Part shown: piece by piece, positions 19,560 to 29,514 of the stretch | How positions within the stretch are numbered: position 1 is the stretch's first letter | How the letters are laid out: the number at the start of each line of letters is the position of its first letter | NCBI RefSeq assembly: GCF_027887165.1 | Contig: NC_077232.1 | Coordinates: 16,987,755 to 17,051,754, forward strand | DNA from: Monodelphis domestica | Lineage: Eukaryota > Chordata > Mammalia > Didelphimorphia > Didelphidae | Reading direction: 5' to 3' | DNA: 64,000 nucleotides | Notes under the pieces: generated by a model | What the model was told of the DNA's origin: nothing | Database searches by the model: none | What the model saw: only the letters and a program-made list of their open reading frames with translations | Translations under genes and position numbers: made by a program

Positions 19560-22500
19560 TTTCCCGGACCCTGATGTCCTACTACCCGTTGTCCCTATCC
19601 ACTGCCCCCCCCCCATACTAATGAACCCCATGTTACCTTAAAGGTGGGTAACACCTATTATGATTGTCTATTAGACACCAGAGCTTCCTGGTCTGTATTA
19701 AAGAGAACACCTGATTTACAATGTTATTCTGTTGGCTCAGAGAATGTAATGGGAGTATCAGGAATAACCCAAAGAGTTAAAAGACTTCCTCCTAGAATGG
19801 TGTCTGTAGGACCCCTAGAGGTACAACACTCCTTCCTTTTGATGCCTGACTCCCCTTTAAATTTGCTGGGGAGGGACCTTCTATGCAAACTCAGAGCCAC
19901 AATAACCTGCTCCCCAGATGGCTCATTATCATTAGAAGTACCAGAGGAATCTTTAAATTTATTCCCTGTATTTCTCTCGGAAAACCAGGAGGCAAAAGAG
20001 CCTTCCACTTTTGAAATACCTAAAGATATACCGGAGTCTCTTTGGGTCACATCTTCTTCTGATGTAGGCTTACTTAAATCTGCTGTTCCTGTGCAGATAA
20101 AAACTAAATCTAGCCCACCTCCTTCTATCCCTCAGTATCCCCTCTCAAAGGAGGCAATTGAGGGTATTTCACCAGTTATTAACTCATTAATAGAACAGGG
20201 AATAATAATCCCTTGCAAATCTGAATACAACACACCCATCCTGCCAATTAAAAAACCAAAAAGAGGGCCCGATGGCAAGCACCTCTATAGATTTGTACAG
20301 GATCTAAGGGCAGTGAATAATCACATTATAAAGAGACACTCTGTAGTTTCTAACATACATACTATTATTTCATCTATTCCTAGCATAGCTACCTACTTTA
20401 CAGTAGTAGACTTGTGTTCAGCTTTCTTTTCCATACCAATACATGAGAACTCCAGGCATATTTTTGCTTTCACCTGGATGGGCTCACAATATACCTGCTG
20501 TCGGCTGCCACAGGGTTATGTCGAAAGTCCGAGCTTATTTGAGCAAATTTTGAGCCGAGACACAGACAATATAACATTTAAAAATAGAAAATTAATCAAA
20601 TATGTAGATGATCTACTTTTGGCTTCAACAGATGCAAAAACATGTCAAGAAGATAGCAAATACCTTCTTTTGGAATTGCACAAAAGAGGACATAAAATCT
20701 CTAAGGATAAAGTTCAGTGGTGTCTCCAAAAAGTAGAATATTTGGGATTCATCTTGACTGCGGGTGCTCGTTATATTTCTACAAAACTAATTGAGAATAT
20801 TCAAAAATTGAGTGCTCCTACCACTAAGAAACAGCTGAGAGCAATTTTAGGAGCAACAGGGTTTTGTAGACAATGGATTCCTTGCTACGGGGAAATCACT
20901 AAACCCCTTATAGCATTAACAAAGGATTCGGTTCCTGAACCCCTCAAATTAGAGCCTGAACACTTGTCAGCTCTATCAGATCTAAAAAAGGCTATCATGT
21001 CTGCCCCTGCTCTTGGTGTCCCAGATTACAACAAGCCATTTACTTTATATGTGCATGAGCGAAGAGGAGTAGCCTCTGGTGTGTTAACTCAGACTTTGGG
21101 ACCTTCTCAGGGCCCACTTGCTTATTATTCTGCCCAACTAGACCCAGTAGCAGCAGGAGCACCACCATGCCTTAGAGGAGTAGCTGCTACAGCCTTACTA
21201 GTAACAAAAACTGTTGATTTAGTGTTGGGATGTCCATTAACAATAATGTTCCCACATGAGATAGAAGCATTATTGATAAAACATAGAACTCAGGCATTCT
21301 CGGATCAGAGAATTACAAGGTATGAAATAACCTTATTAAATAGTGAAATTATTACCTTGAAATGCTGTTCAACTCTTAACCCTGCCACCTTGCTTCCAGA
21401 TTTACCCACTTCAGGAGAACCATTACATAACTGTGAAACATTAGTGTCCATGGCAGAAAAGTCTCGAGATAATCTCTTGGACACTCCCTTAGACAATGCA
21501 GATCTGATTTTATTTACCGATGGTTCCTCTTTTATGAGGGATGGCATACGTTACACTGGAGCTGCCGTAGTCTCAGAATTTGCCACTGAATGGTCAGCTT
21601 CACTACCTTCTAACATTAGTGCTCAAGGAGCAGAACTCATAGCTCTAAAACAAGCTTGTATAATTGCCAAGGATAAAAAGGCAACAATTTATACGGATTC
21701 TAGATATGCTTTTGGCATTTGTCACTCAGTTGGGATGCTATGGCTCCAGAGAGGATTTTTAACCTCAGCTGGAAAATCCATAGCTAATGCAGAAATTATT
21801 AATGAAGTTCTTTCTGCTCTCAAACTGCCTAAAGCCCTAGCTGTAGTTCATTGCTCTGCCCATACAGGTGGCTCTGACCCTGTCTCTAGAGGAAATGACC
21901 GAGCAGATGCAGCTGCAAAACTAGCAGCCATAGAAGGACCTGGATTAATTTTAACATTAACAACCACTGATAATTTAAATTTATCACTTTCCTATAATGA
22001 AAAGGAAGTGGAAAAATGGAAACAAAAATTTAAAGCAAAATGGAGTATGGAGTATGGAGTAATGGAGTATGGGTGTCATCTGAAGGAAAACCCCTGCTCC
22101 CTCGAAGTTTCTATCACCAAATTTGCCAATCTATTCATAAAAATGGTCATTTTGGCACCCAGGGCATTGTGGACTCTGTCAAGAGAGTATGGATAGCCCC
22201 TGGTATAACTACTATAGCCTCTAAAGTATGTTCAGCGTGCCCTATCTGCCAGGCATATAACCAACATGCATATCGTGGAAAAGCCTTTGGGGGACGTCCT
22301 CTGGCTTACACACCTTTTGAACATCTACAGATAGATTTCATAACAATGCCAAAGGCTGGTCGTTATAAATTTTGTCTAGTAATTGTAGATCAACTAACCA
22401 GATGGCCGGAAGCATTTCCTACGACCTGAGCCACAGCAGATTTTGTTGCAAAGATACTTTTAAAAGAAATTATTCCTCGTTTTGGCCTGCCAGCACGTAT

Positions 22501-23131
22501 TGACTCTGATAGAGGGAGTCATTTTACAGATTCTGTCTTAAACCAAATATATTCTTGCTTGGGGATAACTCCAAAATTCCATGTTCCATATCACCCCCAG
22601 AGCTCAGGACAAGTGGAGAGGATGAATAAAGAATTTAAGACTATGATTGGAAAATTATGCACTGAGACCCATTTAAAATGGCCTGAAATTCTCCCTCTGG
22701 CCCTATTTTATCTTAGAAGCAGGCCTAGAGGAGACTTACATATTTCACCATTTGAGATGCTTTTTGGACATCCGCCTATACAGGCTAAGCCTTTCTCCCC
22801 GGCTTATACATCGCTATTAGGGGGAGATATTACTATTGCTTCCTATATACAGGAGTTACAGGACAAACTACGTGAACTTCATGAATCCAGAGCTGCAGTA
22901 CAAGCTGGACCATTAGACTTTTCTCTGCATGACCTGAACCCAGGAGATAAAGTTTATATCAAGAATTTCAAGCGAACTGGAGCAACTCAACCTTCATGGG
23001 AAGGACCGTTCCAAATATTATTAACTACTCCAACATCTATAAAGATTGGAGAAAGGGACTCTTGGATTCACTGCTCACATGTGAAGAAAGCATCTTCTGC
23101 TGAGACTGATCGACTCTATCCTATCATATGA
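19560..23131 (+). pseudogene. pol: ERV pro-pol relic (protease, RT, RNase H, integrase)
   Basis: One frame is open from about 19620 to 22196. The protease active-site motif is altered (LLDTRAS; the invariant Gly is Arg, near 19670) and its C-terminal LLGRDLL is kept. RT has VVDL, RLPQGY and YVDDLL (about 20601). RNase H has TDGSS (about 21517), AELIAL, TDSRYAFG and GNDRAD. A short tandem duplication near 22045-22075 shifts the frame. The second frame (22040-23131) holds the integrase: zinc-binding region (CSACPICQ), DDE residues in QIDF, IDSDRGSHF and SGQVERMN, and a C-terminal WEGPFQILL domain. A TGA at 22427 interrupts the integrase core. A run of ten C at about 19605-19614 shifts the frame between gag and protease. 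Confidence 0.93.
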
Positions 23132-24490
23132 ATTGTGACTCTATCTTATCATATGAATTGGAGATAATAATCCATAGACAAATGGATGCTGTTTTTTCAA
23201 GAATATATTGAATTACTGATTTTTTTTCTTATTTTTCTTATTTCTTTTCTTTTATTTTTTGATCAGAATATTTGATTTTTTTTCATTTTTTGCACTGAAG
23301 GTACACATAATTAATATTAATATTATTTTTCCCTGCAGTAATACAAGTTAATATATATACTCTTGCTATAATATCAATATATGCCTAAAAGCTTTAAACT
23401 ATGGGAACCTGCCATTTATTGATAAAATATTATAGGACTGTGATTAATGTTTATGTCTGATTCCAGGAAAAGGGATAAAAACAAGGAGCACAGACTAAAC
23501 CTGAATAGTGCCAATAGAGCACACAAGAAATATTAAAGTGAGACTCGAGGTTGTGACGCTTAACTTATGTTTAAGTCGTAGAACTTCCTTGTATCTACAC
23601 TCTTTTCGAAGCACTCAAACAAGTACAAAGCTTGACTGTCATGCTGGCTCCCTATATCCCTGAGGAAGAAAAATCAGACGAGGGAATGACATTTCCCCAT
23701 CAAAATAGAATTCTAATTCTTTTCTTCTTATATTATGGCAACTTCCTGTAGTCTTGGCTACAAATGGCTAAGTGAAATATTACTGCATTCTGTCCTACAT
23801 ACTTGTGGGATAGAAATTACTTTAAACTGGACCTATAGAAGGCCTATTTTGAATTTTTCTTATGTTTTTGATTATTTTTCTATTCTTTTGATAATTGACA
23901 CATACACCCCCATAACTGAACATTGCATTCTGAGCTAAACTTGATATTTTTTAAAATACTTACTTCAGGGGGGATTGTATTTTAATTTAAAATCTAAGAA
24001 TTTTTTTTATTTTTGAATTTTTTTTGTTTGAGATTGTATTTTTATAAAAATCCAAGAATTTTGTTTAAGATTTTACTGTTAAAAAAATTCAAAGATTTTG
24101 ATTCTGTTTGAGAAAATATCTTCAAGAAAGAAGCTTGAAACTTTTATATCCAGAGAATGAACTGTTGCAGAAAGATGCCGAAAACCTACACTTCATCAAG
24201 AAGATCAAGAATGAACTTTGGATGTGATTGATTGGACTGAACTTTTGATTGAACATTTATTGTAACTGTACACATTTATGCCAAAAGGGACTGCCTCTAA
24301 TTTGGCTTTCTGTCAATGCACCTAGCAAAACATTGGTTTTGCTTTCTTTTCTTTTCTATTTCCTCTCTCACTATTCTAATTTCTCTTAGAAAATTGAATA
24401 TTCTGTATATCTTTAGTTAGAAGTGAATTTAGAACTACAAAATGATTATGTTAAATGATCAATGGGGAGACTAGTCTCCCAATGATCATC
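23132..24490 (+). other. ERV 3' region lacking env
   Basis: 1.36 kb between the integrase stop and the 3' LTR. AT-rich, with no open frame of env size, no furin-type cleavage motif, no fusion peptide and no CX6CC motif recognised in any frame. The longest + opening is 67 codons (23735-23938), unassigned. A purine tract AGGGGGGAT (about 24491-24499) abuts the LTR; a similar GGGGGGATTGTATTTT at about 23969 may be an internal duplicate of this junction. Confidence 0.7.
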
Positions 24491-24499
24491 AGGGGGGAT

Positions 24500-25433
24500 T
24501 GTAAACCTCAAAATTCCTTAGACTTATAAATGTTGGAAATTTCACCATTTGGAAATTTCATACTTGAAAAATTTCCTATTGATAGTGGGAACTCTATTGG
24601 AATGTGAACCCCATTGGCATGGGAGGTTCCTCCTCCTCCCTTCTTAAGATTACTTTAGGACAGAAACCTTTTGCTGAACAATGGAAAGGGCTTTGACCTA
24701 TACTTAAGCATAGAACAGGAATTTCTTTGAGTCATGATTGATTTTAGAATTGATACAATAGAGATACTTGGAATGACAGAACCAGATCTTGGAAAATACA
24801 ATTTCCACCCCACTCAGTCCTAACAGGATTTAGGAAGGGCTGCAGAAAAGGATCAAGATTTAATTATTTGAGAATATGACCTTCAACAGACATGTGCAAA
24901 GCCACAGACCTCTGGGCGGTCCTGGGTTAAGCTAGAGCCACCATTGGCACAGGGAAGACATGTACAGTGATTGGTAGATGTGAGAACTGAGGGGAGGGAA
25001 CTTGGATGGTTTCCTTAAAGATAGAGGGGTCTGAGGACTGAGGGGGGTTGGTTGGAGAGGTTTTTGCTCTGAGAGGTGGTGCTTTTGAGAAGTTTGCTCT
25101 GAAGGAAGCTGGAGGTGGAGGCCCCTGAGACTGTTTCTCCATTTTGGTCACGTGAGTGATAGGGACTGATCTCTTTTCTTTGCCCCAGCTATCTAAGGGC
25201 TTGGGCCTTTTGGCCCAGCCTAAACAGAAGGGGTATTTAAGCTCTATTCCCTTCTCTCCCCTTTCTCTACCTCTCTCTCTCTATCTCTAATACCTTTCTT
25301 CCTCCTGTTTGTAATTAAACTCTATAAAAGGCTGAAGGCTGACTTGAGTTTTCACTTAGGAATTACATAGCTGAATTCCTTGGCGACCTTAAATTAATAT
25401 ATATCAGTCTTTTAAAGTGATTTCCTTGTCACA
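24500..25433 (+). repeat. 3' LTR of the class I-like ERV
   Basis: 934 bp, TGTAAACC...TTGTCACA. TATA candidate TATTTAAG at about 25234. The CT tract is only about 25 bp and interrupted here (about 25260-25288). Polyadenylation candidate AATTAAA near 25314. Confidence 0.9.
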
Positions 25434-25437
25434 GTGA

Positions 25438-25949
25438 CTATTCCTTCCTTCTTGCTGGGGAGAGGATTTGCATCCTGTGTTGGAGGAGAGTGGAGCTTGT
25501 CCAGCCCAGTTTGGAGTGGCATGCTCTCTTGGTTCAGCCCAAAGACTCAGGCTTCTAAAGGTTAGAATTGTTCTTGTTTGCTTTCTATCTATTGCTAAGA
25601 TTCTGAATTAGATCAATGAGAGTAGACGCGAGTGGGATAAACCCTCCGCCAGCCTCTCTGGCCTGGCCTCAGGTCTGAAGCTGAGAAAACTCTAAATCCA
25701 ACTGGTTATTAAACTTTATATATATTTGAATTTGCAGTCAGATAAGTGGACTATCATTTCTGGTCATAGAGAGAGCTGAACTTCAGTTACAGTCATTCAA
25801 AGACAAACCGTCCTTATCGGACCCCTGCTGTTTCCTCTCAGCAGGGGGCATCTCCCTCCCTTGCCTCACCAAGCAATATTCCCTCTCTACCCTCTCTCCT
25901 TTATCACCCATTTTTCCAATCCCATTTCCTTTCCCAATAAATATTACAC
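25438..25949. other. Older LTR-element interior or flank, unassigned
   Basis: Half-kilobase between the class I-like ERV and the right copy of the class II-looking LTR. No ORF. GGTTATTAAACTTTATATATA near 25700 could be a decayed LTR polyadenylation region, but no paired copy is visible. Confidence 0.35.
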
Positions 25950-26436
25950 TTATTAATTGTCAATGAGCCACAGCCAAGCTCTGATCAGTGGACTATTCTG
26001 AAGGCTTATACCAGTCCAGAGATCCCATTTAATACCACACAGGTGGGAGATATGATAGAGAAAGATTAAAGATGGAGCCAGGCCCAAGGCCAGGCTCCAG
26101 CAAGGACAGGCATCAGTGTGAGCTGGAAGGGAGGAATAGCAGAAGAGAGAGAGGCGGAGCTGGCTGGGCTGTATTTAATCTCTTTGCAACTATACACAGT
26201 GCATAGGGATGATCCTCATTGGTTAATGACAAGGCATAGGTGTGGTTTCTCTCAACCAGGTGAACACAAAGAAACCTGTGTTCCTGCCTAACCTGGGGGA
26301 AGCTGGGGTCAAGGGTCAGAGGCTTTCCCAGCCACGCGCAATACTGAGCATGCTCAAGACTGAGCATGCTCTCTTCTAAGGCAATCTGTACATACCAACT
26401 GTTTCCCTTGCCCATAGCTAGGGGTGGACTGCTACA
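25950..26436 (-). mobile_element. Second copy of the class II-looking LTR, truncated
   Basis: Matches 10063-10549 almost throughout (about 95% by eye), same orientation. The roughly 135 bp corresponding to 9929-10062 are absent at its left end. On the minus strand that is the U5 end, next to where a primer-binding site would be. It may be the damaged 5' LTR of the same provirus as the copy at 9929, or an independent insertion. Confidence 0.6.
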
Positions 26437-26825
26437 TTCTCCAGAAGATTTCCTTCTCTTCAAGCCTACTCCCATCACTGCTCAGCCACTAATATTTGGT
26501 CTCCCTTTTGGATTGGTTGCTTCTCTATGTTCTACAAATGCACTCATGTCTCTTTAGTCTTCAAAACACATACTTGATCCAGCCAGCCCTACTTGCTCTT
26601 GTCCTATTTTTGTACTGTCTTTTGCAATTCAACTCCATGAGAAAAGAACCTACAATAGGTACCTCCACTTCCATTTCTCTCACTTCCTTCTTCGTTTTCT
26701 AGTCTGTCTTCAGACCTGATTCAGTAATGACTTAGTAATGATTCGATAAAAACTGCTCTCTCCAAGGTTAATGATGACTCAGTTTCAATTAGCTGTTGGC
26801 TTTTTCTCAATTCTCATTCTTTTGG
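26437..26825. other. Intergenic DNA, nothing recognised
   Basis: Pyrimidine-rich; only short overlapping openings without domain signatures. Confidence 0.4.
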
Positions 26826-26827
26826 GG

Positions 26828-27055
26828 GCTGATTTGTGGCTAGGTGGTAGAATGAATAGAACCCTGGCCTTGTAGCCAGGAAAAGTGAGTTTAAATCTAA
26901 CCTCAGGTACATATCAGCTGTATGACCCTACACAAGTCATTCACCTCTCAAGCCTTAGTTTCCTCATCTATAAAATGTTGATAATAATAGAACCTACCAT
27001 CCAAACTTGTTGTAACTTTGTCAACTGAGACAACTGAGACAATCATTTTAAATTT
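26828..27055 (+). repeat. CORE-SINE/MIR-like repeat
   Basis: GTGGCTAGGTGGTAGAATG head, CACAAGTCATTCACCTC, TTAGTTTCCTCATCTATAAAATG core, then AATAATAGAACCTACC. Plus orientation. Confidence 0.6.
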
Positions 27056-27283
27056 TTTTGTCACAATGTTGGCATCTAATAATACTCTTTTGTAAACCCA
27101 GTCATCTGACTCCCTGTACCAGGTGGAACTGTGTGGTATTTAAAAGAGTGGGAGACATAAACTGTAAGAGTTAAAATAGTTGAGGTTGTAAACTGTAGTG
27201 ATTAAAATAGTAGAAGACTTAAATTGTAGTAGATATAAGAGTGGATGAGTAAAGTGACCGCAGAAAATATGTTTTCAAGACAG

Positions 27284-28169
27284 TGTCTTGTTTTTAATCA
27301 ATATTTAAGGTGGTCGCCAAGGAAATATTCCCAATTATGAATATACTCAAGTTAAGTGGGTTTTATTGAGACTTTAATTAATAATGCAATGAAGAATTAA
27401 AGAAAGAGAGAAAGAGAGGAAAAAAGGAATAATGAGAAAAGGATAGACCGGCCCAGGGCAGCCCTGTCCAATCCAGGCCTAAGTCCTAAAAGAAAAGACC
27501 AGTCAGTCCTTAATCACTCACCACAAGATCTGTCCAAGCAAGGATATAGACACCAGTTCAGCCAGCCATCCTTCTCCAGAGAGGGATTCTTCTGACTGTC
27601 CTCAAGAGCCTCTCTCAAGAGACTCCTTAGAGACTGTTCTTTCAGAGCCTCCTCCTTAGAGCACTCTCCTTCTAATAGCCTCCCTAGAGCCTGTCTTTCA
27701 AGAGACTGTTTCAACAGGCTGTCCTTCATCTTATATAGGGGGTTTTCTCCTATGTCACCTCCCCTAAGTTCTTCCATCTACCAATCACAGTAGACGTTTT
27801 CCAAAGGACAGCCCATTCTGAATTCACACCTGAGTAGATGAATCCTTTTAGTAATCCACACCTGAGTAGGCTAGAATCACTGAGTAAGTTTTTTCCTCTT
27901 TGCTCCTTGTAAGTTCACAAGTTGCCTAACCTTTATAGGAACTTAGCATCCCTTTGTATTAATTCTAAAAATAGGCATGGCTTAAGTATGGGTGTAAGCA
28001 TTTCTCATTGTTCAGCAAGGAGTTTTTTCCCCTAAAGCAGGCTTAAGTACCGGTGGAGTAGAGGTCTTCACATTTCTGATCTAAGTAGAGTTCTCACTGT
28101 CCAAATGGGGAATGGTCCCAATAGGGAATTGTCCCAATGGAGAATTCCCCAATGGGGATTTTTTTAACA
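27284..28169 (-). mobile_element. Solo LTR related to the class I-like ERV LTR
   Basis: On the minus strand it starts TGTTAAAAAAATCCCC, includes a TATA box TATATAAG (27731-27738 on +) and AATTAAAG about 90 nt before its end, and has GGCGACCACC close to its 3' end, where the ERV LTR has GGCGACCTTAAATTAA. The GGGAATT and CCCAATGGGG repeats near its start mirror the ERV LTR start. No internal region or second copy is seen; the left boundary is uncertain and no clear duplication was found. Confidence 0.55.
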
Positions 28170-29280
28170 TTCACAAGTCTGAGAAATTTCAAGATTCACA
28201 ACTGAGAGAAAGACAGAAGAATCAGTTCTGCTTTCCCTCCATTCTATTTTTCCTCACTTTTCCTTTTTTTCCTCTCATTTTTCTCTGTTCTTCCTCAGAA
28301 ATACAATTTCTTCTGACACATTATCTCTCCAATCTGCACCCCTTTTAAGAATTCTTTCCTCATCCTCTCTTATGGTCCTTTCAGTTGTAAATCAAGGTAC
28401 TCTTATAAAAGTCTCTCCTTTATCCCTCTACCTTTGCCTCCTGTTTATTTCATCCACCATTCCAAAAGTCCCTCCATTATCCCCTCACTGACATTCCCCT
28501 TTATTGTTGGGTGTTCCCGTCTAGGAAATCCATTCTCATCTCTTCTCTTTGGATCTTTTATTTCAATCTACATTCCATTCTCTTAGCCTCTTAGGGGGAC
28601 TCTCAGTCCCTCCTTTTCTTATCCCCTCACTCTCCTGTTTCTTTGTAATTTAAGAAAAGGCTAGACTTCAGTGGTGCTTATAAAAGCTTTCCATACAATG
28701 TTCTATTCAGGTTCTGTCAATACTTTAATGGGAAATTTCCACAATGTGCAGAGCCCTAAATGTCCTACAGATGAAGGAGGATTATTTGCTGCAAGAACCC
28801 AATTTGGTGAAACTAAGTTGGACAAATGGAGCCATGTATCTACAAAAGAGTGAACAATGGCATCAATGCCAATTAATATGAAGAGACCTTGATGTAACAT
28901 CAGAAATTTGTTCAATCTGCAATAAGAACACTGGGACAGAGCTCTGAACCAATAACTGATTATTGCAGGACCTGCCCCCTCTAACAAACAGGATCCCAGA
29001 CATTCCTCACTCTCTTATATCCCTATCTTCTCCACTGAACATCTTTTATTCATATTTAGTGGCCAACATTGTCTTTACATGCCTGTTCAGTCCAGGCATC
29101 ATAGCATCGTCTTCTTGCTAGATTCCCAATTATTGGTACACTCCCCCCCTCCCCCAGTCACTTTGCTACTAATCAATATATGGTCCTAGAGGAATTGGCT
29201 CATCTACCTGATCTTTGTCAAACCAGGCAGCCTGATTATTTCAACTTTTTGCCTTGATGGTTCAACATGTCCAGTGAGGG
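28170..29280. other. Intergenic DNA, no gene recognised
   Basis: Long pyrimidine-rich stretch (about 28200-28640), then AT-rich unique-looking DNA. Openings at 28671-28853 (+) and 28987-28703 (-) overlap each other and carry no domain. Confidence 0.4.
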
Positions 29281-29285
29281 TAGTT

Positions 29286-29513
29286 AAAGCTTCCTCAGAG
29301 GGGAGAGAACCTTTAAGGTAGGAAGATAGAGAAAGGATAGAAGTTTTAGATACCACGAGGGGGATGATGGAGTCAAATTAGAGATATGAGGTGGCAGGAA
29401 TGAGTCTTTATTAATTTTCAATGAGCCACAGCCAAGCTCTGATCAAAGGACCATTCTGAAGGCTTATATCAGTCCAGAGATCCACATTTAATACCACACA
29501 GGTCAGAGAGATG
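29286..29513 (-). mobile_element. Third, partial copy of the class II-looking LTR
   Basis: Matches the left part of the 9929-10549 LTR (AGCTTCCTCAGAGGGGAGAG, GAGATATGAGGTGGCAGGAATGAG, CAATGAGCCACAGCCAAGC) and keeps a minus-strand AATAAA (TTTATT, about 29406) lost in the other two. It breaks off where the RTE-like LINE begins; the rest of the LTR was not found on the far side. Confidence 0.65.
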
Positions 29514-29514
29514 A

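Larger units (their letters stand above)
16276..25433 (+). mobile_element. Class I-like endogenous retrovirus, two LTRs, no env
   Basis: 9.16-kb provirus on the + strand. The LTRs start TGTAAACC and end GTCACA. A 4-bp target-site duplication GTGA lies at 16272-16275 and 25434-25437. Order: 5' LTR, leader with SINE fragment, gag relic, protease-RT-RNase H-integrase relic, 1.37 kb without env, polypurine tract AGGGGGGA, 3' LTR. Class I (gamma-like) is inferred from a single CCHC zinc knuckle, LPQG and YVDD RT motifs, an integrase ending in a W-x-GPF-type domain, and a same-frame gag stop before protease. The LTRs are nearly identical by eye apart from a CT expansion, so the insertion is comparatively young. 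The coding region is broken by stops and frameshifts and is not functional as it stands. Confidence 0.92.

Noticed and set aside
23735..23938. Short frame downstream of integrase considered as an env remnant.
   Set aside because: 67 codons, no signal peptide, cleavage site, fusion peptide or CX6CC motif.
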